Origin: Saccharopolyspora_C sp047200635
GTDB taxonomy: Bacteria; Actinomycetota; Actinomycetes; Mycobacteriales; Pseudonocardiaceae
Assembly (NCBI RefSeq): GCF_047200635.1
Contig: NZ_JBJZOI010000020.1
Location: 68,910-132,909, forward strand
DNA: 64,000 bases
Direction of reading: 5' to 3'
Below the pieces are notes generated by a model. The model did not search any database, was not told the DNA's origin, and saw nothing but the letters and a program-made list of their open reading frames with translations. Positions 24,956 to 32,973 of this stretch are shown piece after piece (positions within the stretch are counted from its first letter, which is position 1; the number at the start of each line of letters is the position of its first letter). A program made the translations under genes and the position numbers.

Positions 24956-25339
24956 TCAGGCTCCGGGTCTCCGCTCAGGCGGCAGCGCGCAGGCGGGCGT
25001 CGCTCCGGGCAGCCGGTGGCGGTTGGCCGCGATCGCCCGGTACACCAGCGCGGCGACCGCGCGCAGCACCGGCAGCGACAGCAGGAATCCCGGCACCGAC
25101 CACGGGAACCCGCAGTGCCGCAGCAGCGCGGCGACCGCGGCGGCGCCGCCGGAGACCGCACCGCGCTCGTCCACCCACAGCACCTCGTGCCGGGCGCGCT
25201 GCTCGGTGGTGCGCAGCGCGGCGAGGTCCGCCTCCTGCCAGGGCGCGATCCGCGCCCGGAGCGGCAGCCGCGCGGCGATTCGGACGCTGCGGGTGCAGAA
25301 CCCGCAGTCGCCGTCGTAGATCAGGACCGGTGTTCCCAT
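24956..25339 (-). CDS. DCC-family (DUF393) thiol-disulfide oxidoreductase-like protein
   Basis: This 127-residue protein starts MGTPVLIYDGDCGFCTRSVR. The DGDCGFC segment is the defining DxDCxxC motif of the DCC (DUF393) family, which has a thioredoxin-like fold and a potential redox-active Cys pair. A middle segment with AALLRHCGFPW and a hydrophobic stretch (SVPGFLLSLPVLRAVAALVYRAIA, about 83-106) precede the usual end NRHRLPG. Function is not established. The ATG at 25339 was preferred to a GTG two codons upstream because the GGGAGG site is 7 nt from it. It lies 40 nt downstream of lpdA and could be co-transcribed. Confidence 0.85.
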   Translation of the reverse strand: MGTPVLIYDGDCGFCTRSVRIAARLPLRARIAPWQEADLAALRTTEQRARHEVLWVDERGAVSGGAAAVAALLRHCGFPWSVPGFLLSLPVLRAVAALVYRAIAANRHRLPGATPACALPPERRPGA

Positions 25340-25379
25340 CGGCACGCCTCCCGGGTGCGGACGACGCCGCCGGGACTGC

Positions 25380-26783
25380 TCAGTCGAGGTCGTCGTGGCG
25401 CATCAGCTGGCGCCCGGCCTCGGTCAGCGAGCCCGACAGCGAGGGGTAGACGGAGAAGGTGTTCGCCAGGTTCTCGACCGTGATCTGGTTCTGCACCGCC
25501 AGCGCGATCGGCAGCACCAGCTCGCTGGCGTTCGGCGAGACCACCACGCCACCGATGACCACGCCGGTCTGCGGGCGGCAGAACACCTTGATGAAGCCGC
25601 GGCGCAGCCCCTCCATCTTCGCCCGCGGGTTGGTGGCCAGCGGCAGCGTCACGGTCCGCGCGGGCACCTCGCCGGAGTCGATGGACTGCTGGCTGATGCC
25701 GACGGTGGCGATCTCGGGGTGGGTGAACACGTTGGCCGCGACGGTCTTGAGCTTGATCGGGCTGACTCCCTCGCCGAGCGCGTGCCACATCGCGATGCGG
25801 CCCTGCATCGCCGCGACCGAGGCGAGCAGCAGCAGACCGGTGCAGTCGCCGGCCGCGTAGACGCCGGGCACCTTCGCGCGGGAGACCCGGTCCACCTTGA
25901 CGTAACCGCCGCGGTCCACCTCGAGACCGATCCGCTCCAGTCCGATGTCCTCGGTGTTGGGCACCGAGCCCACGGTCATCAGGGCGTGGCTGGCCTCGAC
26001 CTGCCGACCGTCGGCGAGGTGCACGACCACGCCCTTCTCGGTGCGCTCGACGCTCTCGGCGCGGGCGTGCTTGACGACCTCGGTCCCGCGTTCGGCGAAG
26101 ACCTCCTCCAGCACCCCGGCCGCGTCGGCGTCCTCGTGCGGCAGCACGCGGTCCCGGCTGGAGACCATCGTGACCTTGACGCCCATCTCGGTGTAGGCGG
26201 AGGCGAACTCGACGCCGGTGACCCCCGAGCCGATCACGGCGAGGTGCTCGGGCAGCTCGGGCAGGTCGTAGAGCTGGCGCCAGCTGAGGATCCGCTCCCC
26301 GTCCGGCACCGCGCCCGGCAGCACCCGGGGAGTGGCGCCGGTGGCGATGAGCACCACGTCGGCGGTCAGCTCCTCCTCGCCGCCGTCGTTGCGCTGCACA
26401 CCGATCCGGTGCTGGGCCAGGCCGTGCGCCGGGTTGGTGAAGCGCGCCCGGCCCGCGATGATCTTGACGCCCTCCCGGCGGACCCGGGCCCGGATGTCCG
26501 CGGACTGGGCGAGCGCCAGCCCCTTGACCCGGCCGTGCACCACGGCGGTGTCCACGGCGACGCCCTCCGGGTCGGTGCGGACGCCCAGCTCGCTCACGTC
26601 GCGCGCCGAGGACCGCGCTCCGGCGGAGGCGATGAAGGTCTTGGAGGGCACGCAGTCGTAGAGCACGCAGGCCCCGCCGAGGCCGTCCGGTTCGACGAGC
26701 GTGACGTCCGCGCCGTTCTGCGCTGCGACCAGGGCCGCCTCGTAACCGGCAGGCCCACCTCCCATGATCACGATGCGGGTCAC
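25380..26783 (-). CDS. lpdA: NAD(P)H-quinone dehydrogenase of the dihydrolipoamide dehydrogenase fold
   Basis: This 467-residue flavoprotein has an FAD-binding VIMGGGPAGYEAALVAA N terminus, a Cys pair (C39 and C44) in GGACVLYDCVPSK, an NAD(P)-binding motif AVIGSGVTGVEFASAY and FAD-contact VYAAGDCTGLLLLASVA. In true lipoamide dehydrogenases the C terminus carries the His-Pro-x-x-x-Glu catalytic pair; here the matching stretch is VYPSLSGSLTEA, so His is Tyr and Glu is Gly. That loss is the mark of the Rv3303c LpdA/quinone-reductase group, which transfers electrons from NAD(P)H to quinones. Unlike my recollection of Rv3303c, both disulfide cysteines are kept. GTG start with GGGGAGG site. Conserved order: lpdA then a divergent gamma-glutamylcyclotransferase. 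Confidence 0.9.
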   Translation of the reverse strand: MTRIVIMGGGPAGYEAALVAAQNGADVTLVEPDGLGGACVLYDCVPSKTFIASAGARSSARDVSELGVRTDPEGVAVDTAVVHGRVKGLALAQSADIRARVRREGVKIIAGRARFTNPAHGLAQHRIGVQRNDGGEEELTADVVLIATGATPRVLPGAVPDGERILSWRQLYDLPELPEHLAVIGSGVTGVEFASAYTEMGVKVTMVSSRDRVLPHEDADAAGVLEEVFAERGTEVVKHARAESVERTEKGVVVHLADGRQVEASHALMTVGSVPNTEDIGLERIGLEVDRGGYVKVDRVSRAKVPGVYAAGDCTGLLLLASVAAMQGRIAMWHALGEGVSPIKLKTVAANVFTHPEIATVGISQQSIDSGEVPARTVTLPLATNPRAKMEGLRRGFIKVFCRPQTGVVIGGVVVSPNASELVLPIALAVQNQITVENLANTFSVYPSLSGSLTEAGRQLMRHDDLD

Positions 26784-26957
26784 TTCGCGTTCCTCCCCGT
26801 GTAACGAGCCTTGTGGGCGCCGGACCCACCCTATGTCGGCGCGGGCCCCGGCGATTCGGGCGGTACCCGCCGGTTCGCCGCGTTCGCCGCGCGACTCACC
26901 GGCGCGGTGACGCGGTCCACTCCGACAGACGCGCGATCGATCGCTACCCTGTGGGGC

Positions 26958-27410
26958 GTGCCGCTGTACGCCGCGTACGGGTCCAACATGGATCCGGCCC
27001 AGATGACCGAGCGAGCCCCGCACTCCCCGCTGGCGGGAACGGGCTGGCTGATGGACTGGCGGCTGACCTTCGGTGGTGAGGACTACGGCTGGGAAGGGGC
27101 GCTGGCGACGATCGTCGAGCACCCCGGCGAGCAGGTCTTCACCGTGCTGTATGACGTCAGCCCCGAGGACGAACGGAAGCTCGACCGGTGGGAGGGGTCC
27201 GAGCTGGGGATGCACAAGAAGCTGCGGCTGCGCGTGCAGACCCTGGACGGCCCGGTGCTCGCCTGGCTGTACGTGCTCGACGCCTACGAGGGCGGGTTGC
27301 CCTCGGCCCGGTACCTCGGCGTGATGGCCGATGCCGCCGAGGCGGCCGGTGCGCCCGAGGACTACGTGGCGAAGCTGCGCACCCGGCCCTGCGGCAACGT
27401 CGGGCCGTGA
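26958..27410 (+). CDS. Gamma-glutamylcyclotransferase-family protein (Rv3304-like)
   Basis: This 150-residue protein with the GGCT/AIG2 fold starts MPLYAAYGSNMDPAQM, whose YGSN loop is the substrate-binding signature. VFTVLYDVSPEDERKLDRWEG contains the catalytic Glu region. Family members convert gamma-glutamyl compounds to 5-oxoproline and free amine, though many bacterial members are uncharacterised. The start is the GTG at 26958. It is divergent from lpdA and convergent with the HAD-like gene, the same place and orientation as Rv3304 next to Rv3303c lpdA. Confidence 0.88.
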   Translation: MPLYAAYGSNMDPAQMTERAPHSPLAGTGWLMDWRLTFGGEDYGWEGALATIVEHPGEQVFTVLYDVSPEDERKLDRWEGSELGMHKKLRLRVQTLDGPVLAWLYVLDAYEGGLPSARYLGVMADAAEAAGAPEDYVAKLRTRPCGNVGP

Positions 27411-27514
27411 TCGGCTCGGCGCCGAGACCGACCTGATCATCGCGGACGGCGCCGCGCCGCCCGCCGCGCGGGACGAGCCGCGAGGCCGCGACGTCCCGGT
27501 GGAGCGCGCCGGAT

Positions 27515-28327
27515 CTAGACCCGGGCAGGGCGCTGGAGGCGTTCCACCGCGGCGGGGACGTCGGCCATCGAGAACACCGCGATGTCCGGTTCGCCCAGCT
27601 GTTCGGGGGTCGGCTCCGGGGGCGCCTCGCCGCGCACCACCCAGATCGTGCGCAGACCCAGCCCCTGCGCCCCGCGCACGTCCGAGTCCAGCCGGTTCCC
27701 GACGTGCACCGCGTTCCGCGGCGCCACCCCCGCGCTCTCCAGCGCGTGCCGGAAGATCGCCGGGTCCGGCTTGGCCGCTCCGACGACCTCCGAGATCGCC
27801 CAGTGGTCGATGAACGGGGCCACGCCGTCGCGCCGCAGCGAGTCGGCGACCAGCGCGCGCTGATTGGCCACCACGGCGACCTGGTAGTGCGGCGAGAGCT
27901 GCCGCAAGGCGGGCAGCGCGTCCGGGTGCAGCGCGGAGGGCGGGTAGAACCAGTAGCTCTCGGCACGATCGGACAGCCGCTGCCGCTCCCCCGCACCGAG
28001 GAAGTGCTCGGCGATCGCGGTGCGCAGGGAGCCGCGCTGCGACTGCCGCCGCTCGTCGTAGACGCGCTGGAAATCCGCCTCCAGCAACACCTCGCCGCGC
28101 TCCGCGACCAGTTCGCAGGTCGCCCGCAGCAGCGCCTCCCGGTACCAGGCGTCGTCGTAGACCGGGCCGCCCACGTCCAGCAGCACCAGTTCGATCGGCT
28201 CGCCGCGCGCCGCGCGCGACTCCGCCGAACCACCGCCGGGGACCACCTCGGGCAGGCCCGACACCGACCGCGACGCCCGCTCCGGCACCGGGAGCTCCGC
28301 CGCGAACCGCTCGCGCCGTGGTGACAC
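27515..28327 (-). CDS. HAD-superfamily hydrolase-like protein with altered catalytic loop
   Basis: This 270-residue protein has a ~42-residue polar N-terminal extension and then a HAD core with an alpha-helical cap. Motif I is LVLLDVGGPVYDDAWY: the nucleophile Asp is present but the acid/base Asp two residues later is Gly, so ordinary phosphatase chemistry is doubtful. Motif II is VVANQ (Asn where Ser/Thr is usual), the motif III Lys is in GAAKPDPAIF, and motif IV is HVGNRLDSDVRGAQGLG. The cap includes SYWFYPPSALHPDALPALRQL. GTG start with an AGGAGG site. Function unknown; the pattern could mean a specialised or non-catalytic member. Confidence 0.82.
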   Translation of the reverse strand: MSPRRERFAAELPVPERASRSVSGLPEVVPGGGSAESRAARGEPIELVLLDVGGPVYDDAWYREALLRATCELVAERGEVLLEADFQRVYDERRQSQRGSLRTAIAEHFLGAGERQRLSDRAESYWFYPPSALHPDALPALRQLSPHYQVAVVANQRALVADSLRRDGVAPFIDHWAISEVVGAAKPDPAIFRHALESAGVAPRNAVHVGNRLDSDVRGAQGLGLRTIWVVRGEAPPEPTPEQLGEPDIAVFSMADVPAAVERLQRPARV

Positions 28328-28474
28328 CTCGCGTCCTCCTCATCCCGCGGCCCCGCCGCTCCCGCGCGGCACCGCGCCGGGCGCGGGGGCGGGGCGGCGG
28401 GCCGGGCTCGTCGCCGAACATAACGCATCGGGGTGCGGACATCACCAGTGTTCGTGCGACGTCCCGGAAGCCGA

Positions 28475-29263
28475 TCACGACACACCTCCGGGGCCGCCGC
28501 GCCCCGGCGGCGCGGCCTCGACGCGCGCCACGACCGGTGCCGCGCGGGTGGGACCGAGGCGGGCGAGTTCCACCAGCTCACCGGCCCGCCGGGTGCCGCG
28601 CCGATCCCGCCTGCGGGCGAGCCGCTCGGCCACCACGGCGCGGAAGTGCGGCGCCGAGTCACCGAGCACCGCCAGGGCTTGCTCGAGGCAGGCCAGAGCG
28701 GTCCGGCCGTCACCGGTGCAGAGCATCTCGGTGAGCGCCACGTCCAGCGCGTGCACCCGCAAGCCGTCCAGCTCGACCACGTCGGCCTCCCGGATCCAGC
28801 TCTGCCGGACCACCAACCGCGGAACCGCTCGCGGCTGCCGGTGGTAGGGCACGGCGACGTGCACCAGCCGGTCGTCGGCCTCGGTGCAGCCGTGCATCGC
28901 GGCCGCCGTGGGACCGCTGAGCACCGAGTGCGGTCCGGCGCGCAGCAGGGCGGCCTCGGCGCGGGCCAGCGGGTCGCGCGCCTTCGAGGCGGGCAGCACC
29001 ACGCCAGGCCAGGGTTCGGTCCAGCTCCCGCCGTCGAGCGCGGCGCTCAGCTCCTCCGCGCCGAACGCCCGCTCCGCCGCGCAGCGGGTGAGGGCACCGT
29101 GCATCGAGGACGGCGGCGCGTCCGGTCCCGGACGAGCCGTCGCGGGCGGTGGCTCCAGCGCGCGGGTGTCGAGCGGCGGGGCGCCCCGCGGCGCGGTCGG
29201 CGCCGGTGCCCGGACCGCATCGGCGGGGGCGGGACGGGTGGAGGTCAGCAGGTTCGCGCTCAT
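28475..29263 (-). CDS. AbiEi-like (type IV antitoxin family) protein, toxin partner not seen
   Basis: This 262-residue protein has a Pro/Ala-rich, probably disordered N terminus (about 1-50) and then a region LTRCAAERAFGAEELSAALD that may be a helical DNA-binding segment. LRAGPHSVLSGPTAAAMHGC, HVAVPYHRQPRAVPRLVVRQ and ELDGLRVHALDVALTEML follow. That order is the pattern of AbiEi-like and DUF559-leader proteins in actinomycetes. No AbiEii-type nucleotidyltransferase toxin lies beside it, so it may be an orphan regulator. The ATG at 29263 is almost touched by a palindrome (29265-29275) that includes the AGAGG ribosome site, suggesting autoregulation. Family call is moderate. Confidence 0.55.
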   Translation of the reverse strand: MSANLLTSTRPAPADAVRAPAPTAPRGAPPLDTRALEPPPATARPGPDAPPSSMHGALTRCAAERAFGAEELSAALDGGSWTEPWPGVVLPASKARDPLARAEAALLRAGPHSVLSGPTAAAMHGCTEADDRLVHVAVPYHRQPRAVPRLVVRQSWIREADVVELDGLRVHALDVALTEMLCTGDGRTALACLEQALAVLGDSAPHFRAVVAERLARRRDRRGTRRAGELVELARLGPTRAAPVVARVEAAPPGRGGPGGVS

Positions 29264-29264
29264 A

Positions 29265-29275
29265 CCTCTAAGAGG
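29265..29275 (-). promoter_or_regulatory. Palindrome over the ribosome-binding site of the AbiEi-like gene
   Basis: CCTCTAAGAGG, 5-bp arms around one central base, ending 2 nt before the start codon. On the coding strand it reads CCTCTTAGAGG and contains the AGAGG site, so protein binding or RNA folding here would block translation. Confidence 0.4.
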
Positions 29276-29346
29276 CCGCGAACCCCCGAACAGATACATC
29301 CCGATCGGGTGAAGCGAGGAGCGCTGCCGCCACCACGCCCAGCGGG

Positions 29347-29367
29347 GCGGGCCGTCGAGCGGCCCGC
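29347..29367 (-). terminator. Terminator of the M20 amidohydrolase operon
   Basis: Perfect GCGGGCC/GGCCCGC stem (29347-29353, 29361-29367) with a 7-nt loop, 5 nt after the stop of the second amidohydrolase gene. Confidence 0.6.
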
Positions 29368-29372
29368 TCCCC

Positions 29373-30752
29373 TCACCGGGTCAGGGCCGCCAGCGCGGTT
29401 CCGACCATCACCCGGACGCCGACCAGCAGCGCCCGCTCGTCGAGATCGAACGTCGGCTGGTGCAGGTCCCGCGCCCGCGCCTGCCCGGAGCGCACCCCGA
29501 GCCGCACGAACGAGCCGGGCACGTGCTCCAGGTACCACCCGAAGTCCTCACCGCCGGAGGACTGCGGGGTGTCCGTGACCGCGTGGTCGCCCAGCGCCCC
29601 GCGGATCGCACCGGCCATGAGCTGCGTGCTCGCCGCGTCGTTGACCACCGGCGGCACCCCGCGGCGGTGGTGCAGGTCGAAGCCCACGCCCAGCGGCGCC
29701 AGCAGCCCCGCGACCAGCTCCCGGGTCAGCGGCTCCAGCTCGGCCCAGGTGTCCCGGTCCCCGGTGCGCAGGGTGCCGGTGAGCGAGCCGGTCTGCGGGA
29801 TCGCGTTCGGCGCCTCCCCCGCGTGCACCGCGCCCCAGGTCAGCACCGTGCCGGTGCGCGGGTCCACCCGGCGGGACAGCAAGGTCGGCAACCCGGTGAT
29901 CACCGTGCCCAGCGCGTGCACCAGGTCGGCTGTGAGGTGCGGGCGCGAGGTGTGTCCGCCGGGCGAGTTCAACCGCAGCTCCAGCAGGTCGCTCGCGGAG
30001 GTGATCGCGCCCTCCTTCACCCCGACCCGGCCGACCGGCAGGCGCGGATCGCAGTGCAGCCCGAAGATCTGCTCCACCCCGTCCAGCCCGCCCGCGGCCA
30101 GCACGTCCAGCGCGCCGCCCGGCATGACCTCCTCGGCGTGCTGGAAGATCAGCCGGATCCGGCCCGGCAGTCCCGGCCCGGTGGCCATCGCCAGGGCCGC
30201 GGCCAGCAGGATCGTCGTGTGCGCGTCGTGCCCGCAGGCGTGCGCGGCACCCTCGGTCCGCGAGGAGAACGGCAGGCCGGTCGCCTCGGTCAGCGGCAGC
30301 GCGTCGATGTCCGCGCGCAGCGCTACGGTGCGCCGCGGCTGGGCGGTCTCCGGCCCGAGATCGCACAGCAGCCCGGTGCCGCCGGGCAGCACGCGCGGGG
30401 TCAATCCCGCCTCGGTGAGCCGTTCCGCGAGGAACGCGGTGGTGCCGTGCTCCGCGCGGGAGAGCTCGGGATGCTGGTGGATGTGCCTGCGCCAGGCGAG
30501 CACGTTGCCCGCGTTCGCCGCGATCCAGGCGTCCAGCCAGGCCGGGCCGCGGCCGGCGCCCAGGTCCTCCAGCGCGCCGTGACCATCGGATCCCACGACG
30601 GACATGGTGTCGCCGTCGTCGCCGATCGGCCCGCCGGACGGGCTCGCGCCGAGCTCCGCCTCCCGCCACGCGTCCACTCCGGACACGGCGTCGAGTCCTC
30701 CGTTGCTCGGTGTCCTGCGCGGCTCCGGGCCGCGAGAGTCCACTACCGTCAC
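29373..30752 (-). CDS. amiA1: M20-family amidohydrolase (AmiA1-like)
   Basis: This 459-residue M20D metallopeptidase (aminoacylase/IAA-amino-acid hydrolase type) removes acyl groups from amino acids or related amides. Metal ligands are visible in HACGHDAHTTILL, the catalytic Glu pair in FQHAEEVMPGG, and HCDPRL and SSGGEDFGWYLE; HIHQHPELS marks the usual N-terminal helix. About 75 residues of low-complexity sequence precede the domain. The GTG at 30752 has a GGGAGG site and overlaps the upstream stop (GTGA), so it is coupled to the AmiB1-like gene; an internal ATG at 30605 is an alternative. Paired M20 genes in this place and orientation match Rv3305c-Rv3306c. Confidence 0.88.
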   Translation of the reverse strand: MTVVDSRGPEPRRTPSNGGLDAVSGVDAWREAELGASPSGGPIGDDGDTMSVVGSDGHGALEDLGAGRGPAWLDAWIAANAGNVLAWRRHIHQHPELSRAEHGTTAFLAERLTEAGLTPRVLPGGTGLLCDLGPETAQPRRTVALRADIDALPLTEATGLPFSSRTEGAAHACGHDAHTTILLAAALAMATGPGLPGRIRLIFQHAEEVMPGGALDVLAAGGLDGVEQIFGLHCDPRLPVGRVGVKEGAITSASDLLELRLNSPGGHTSRPHLTADLVHALGTVITGLPTLLSRRVDPRTGTVLTWGAVHAGEAPNAIPQTGSLTGTLRTGDRDTWAELEPLTRELVAGLLAPLGVGFDLHHRRGVPPVVNDAASTQLMAGAIRGALGDHAVTDTPQSSGGEDFGWYLEHVPGSFVRLGVRSGQARARDLHQPTFDLDERALLVGVRVMVGTALAALTR

Positions 30753-32044
30753 GCCACGCCTCCCGACGTGCATCGCTCGCGGACCGGGCCGGAGAGCTGC
30801 TCCGTCCCGGCCGCGGGGGGCTTCCCGGTTCGAACCGGGCGGTCGTGGGCCGAGGACGCCAGCCGCGCCCGCAGCCCGGGTTCGGTCGCCGCCGCCACGG
30901 CCGTCCACGCCATCGCCAGCGCTCCGTCGAGCACGGCGCGATCGGCGGACGGCGTCGCGCAGGCGGCGGCGAACTCCGCCTGGTGGGTGACGGCGTCACC
31001 GCAGTCCAGCGCGATCATCGGGTGGATCGCGGGCAGCAGCTGGGTCACGTTGCCCATGTCGGTGCTCCCGATGACCCGATCGGCCTGGCCGGAGCGCGGC
31101 ACCGGCTGCCTGCCGAGCTCGGTGATGGCCCGGCGGTACGCCTCGGAAAGGCCTTCGTCGCAGCTCAGCTCGGCGTACACCGGCGAGACCTGCACGACCT
31201 CGTGGGTGCAGCCGGTCGCCGTCGCACCCGCCTCGAAGCAGGCCCGGATGCGGTTCTCCAGGCGCTCCAAGGAAGGCGACCCGGCGGCCCGCAGGTTGTA
31301 CATCGCCGCGGTGTTCGCGGGCACGACGTTCGGTGCGGCGCCGCCTGCCGTGACGATACCGTGCACCATCTGGCCGGGTTCGAGGTGCTGGCGCAGCAGC
31401 CCGACCGCCACCTGGGCGACGGTGAGCGCGTCGGCCGCGTTGACGCCGAGCTCGGGCGCGGCGGCGGCGTGCGCGGCCCGGCCCGAGTACCGCACCTCCA
31501 GGTCGTTGATGGCCAGCGAGCGGGGCGCGCAGACCTCCTCCGGGCCGGGGTGCACCATCATCGCCATCGCGAGCCCGTCGAAGGCACCGCGCTCGATCAT
31601 GAGCACCTTGCCGCCGCCGAGCTCCTCGGCCGGGGTGCCGAGCACCCGGACGGTGATGCCGAGCTCGTCGGCGACCTCGGCCAGCGCGAGCGCGGCACCG
31701 ACCGCTGCGGCGGCGATGATGTTGTGCCCGCAGGCGTGCCCGATCTCGGGCAGCGCGTCGTACTCCGCGCAGATGCCGATGACGAGATCCCCGCCGCCGC
31801 GATCGGCGGTGAAAGCGGTGTCCAGGCCCGCGACCGGCGTCCGGACCTCGAAGCCGTGCTCGGCGAGCAGCCCGGCGACGGCGGCCGAGCTCCGGTGCTC
31901 GGCGAACGCGGTCTCGGGCTCGGCGTGCAGCCGGCGGGCGAGCTCGACGAGGGCGGGCTCGTGGCGCCGCACGGCGTCCCGGCAGAGCTGTCGGGCCCGC
32001 GCGTCGGCGGAGCGCTCCTCGGAGGCGGTCGGTTCCTGGTTCAT
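30749..32044 (-). CDS. amiB1: M20-family amidohydrolase (AmiB1-like)
   Basis: This 431-residue M20D-family protein is the first gene of the amidohydrolase pair. Motifs: LHAEPETAFAEHRSS, ICAEYDALPEIGHACGHNII (metal-binding His and Asp/Glu), LGTPAEELGGGKVLM (catalytic Glu) and the dimerisation domain starting SLAINDLEVRYSGRAAHAAA. HACGH is followed by Asn rather than Asp, as in p-aminobenzoyl-glutamate hydrolase-like members. Substrate is unknown. The ATG at 32044 has a GGATGG site; a GTG six codons upstream is possible. Residues after ~385 are low complexity. The two proteins may form a heteromer like AbgA-AbgB, an inference from pairing alone. Confidence 0.87.
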   Translation of the reverse strand: MNQEPTASEERSADARARQLCRDAVRRHEPALVELARRLHAEPETAFAEHRSSAAVAGLLAEHGFEVRTPVAGLDTAFTADRGGGDLVIGICAEYDALPEIGHACGHNIIAAAAVGAALALAEVADELGITVRVLGTPAEELGGGKVLMIERGAFDGLAMAMMVHPGPEEVCAPRSLAINDLEVRYSGRAAHAAAAPELGVNAADALTVAQVAVGLLRQHLEPGQMVHGIVTAGGAAPNVVPANTAAMYNLRAAGSPSLERLENRIRACFEAGATATGCTHEVVQVSPVYAELSCDEGLSEAYRRAITELGRQPVPRSGQADRVIGSTDMGNVTQLLPAIHPMIALDCGDAVTHQAEFAAACATPSADRAVLDGALAMAWTAVAAATEPGLRARLASSAHDRPVRTGKPPAAGTEQLSGPVRERCTSGGVA

Positions 32045-32545
32045 GTGCGAACCATCCTGCACGATTCCCGGAGCGCCGAACGCCGCACCCGAGTCGCCGA
32101 ACGCCAGCCGGTCGGCGGATTGCGCTCAGCGGTGACCGGTGTTCAGTCCGGGAGTAGAAGTTCCGCGTTCAACTTCTTCGGCGGATTTCAGCCGGCCAGG
32201 AGAGCGCCGCGCACCACTGCGCGGCTCGGGCGGCGAATTCCCCGGCATCGGCCCGAGCGGACGGTCGGGCATCCGAGGCGGCGGACGGGAGCGGGAGGGT
32301 GTGGGCCGGCACCGGTCGGGGGGCTTCCCGGTGCCGGCCCACGTCTGCGAGGGGTGAAACCCCAACTGGTGCACCGTCCCGCCGAGAGCGCGAGGCGTCC
32401 CGGAGGATGCCCGCACATCTCGTGCAGTTGTGAAAATCCCACAGGTTAGCCCGCCAGGTCCAGGCCATAGCCCGAAATCTTCGGAAAGAATGCCGAAAAC
32501 CGACCGCGTCGCCCTTTTCGCCAGAGCGGTGGGTGAGGGAAAGCC
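32045..32545. other. Gene-free 500-nt region with one strong hairpin
   Basis: There is no ORF with plausible coding character on either strand. It holds a perfect 15-bp hairpin, GTGGGCCGGCACCGG (32301-32315) with CCGGTGCCGGCCCAC (32328-32342), 12-nt loop, which could end transcription from the gene at 32546. The promoter of the amidohydrolase operon must also lie here. The stretch 32420-32500 is AT-richer than its surroundings, but I see no clear promoter. Confidence 0.5.
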
Positions 32546-32848
32546 CTACCTCTTCCACTTGAAGCTGAACACCGGGCGCTTGCGCGCCTTCCTGGAGAGC
32601 AGGACCGCCGCGATGAGCGCGATGCCCGCGATGCCGATCACGAGCCGCTGCTTGTCCTCCGCCGCGCTCCGACCACCGTCGAGGTCCGGCCCGGGCGGCG
32701 CGGTGGGCTCGTCCTGAGCGACCGTCGCGGTCGCGGCGGCGGGCGCCGGCGGCGCGGTCGCGGCCAGCGCGGTGTCCCCGGCCGACGGCGAGAGCAGCAG
32801 GACTCCCCCGAGCGCCAGAGCCCCGAGCAGTCGCCCCATGCGTGCCAT
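32546..32848 (-). CDS. Small membrane-anchored exported protein
   Basis: This 100-residue protein starts MARMGRLLGALALGGVLLLS, a signal peptide ending near TALA. An Ala/Pro/Thr-rich extracytoplasmic linker (~30-65) follows, then a C-terminal membrane helix (LVIGIAGIALIAAVLLS, about 70-87) and the positive cytosolic tail RKARKRPVFSFKWKR. This is a small exported, C-terminally anchored protein of unknown function. It resembles sortase-type anchoring in outline, but no LPXTG is present. The ATG at 32848 has a GGAGAG site. It is followed on the same strand by a gene-free region with a hairpin. Confidence 0.68.
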   Translation of the reverse strand: MARMGRLLGALALGGVLLLSPSAGDTALAATAPPAPAAATATVAQDEPTAPPGPDLDGGRSAAEDKQRLVIGIAGIALIAAVLLSRKARKRPVFSFKWKR

Positions 32849-32973
32849 CAGCTCTCCACACCTCTCCACGCAGCGCTTCGCGGCGGCGGGCCGCCGCACC
32901 AGGCCATTTGATCACATCGCGCGGGGCCGACGCTGCCCCGCGCGCGAGGTTGCCCGGATCGTCGCAACACCGC

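Noticed and set aside
27411..27514. CTCGGCGCCGAG palindrome near 27420 as a regulatory site
   Set aside because: A 12-bp GC palindrome is expected by chance at this base composition; between convergent genes it may at most help termination.
32139..32442. Short open frames on both strands in the gene-free region downstream of the small membrane protein
   Set aside because: Arg/Gly/Pro-rich translations, no ribosome sites and overlap with a strong hairpin; these look like by-products of high GC.
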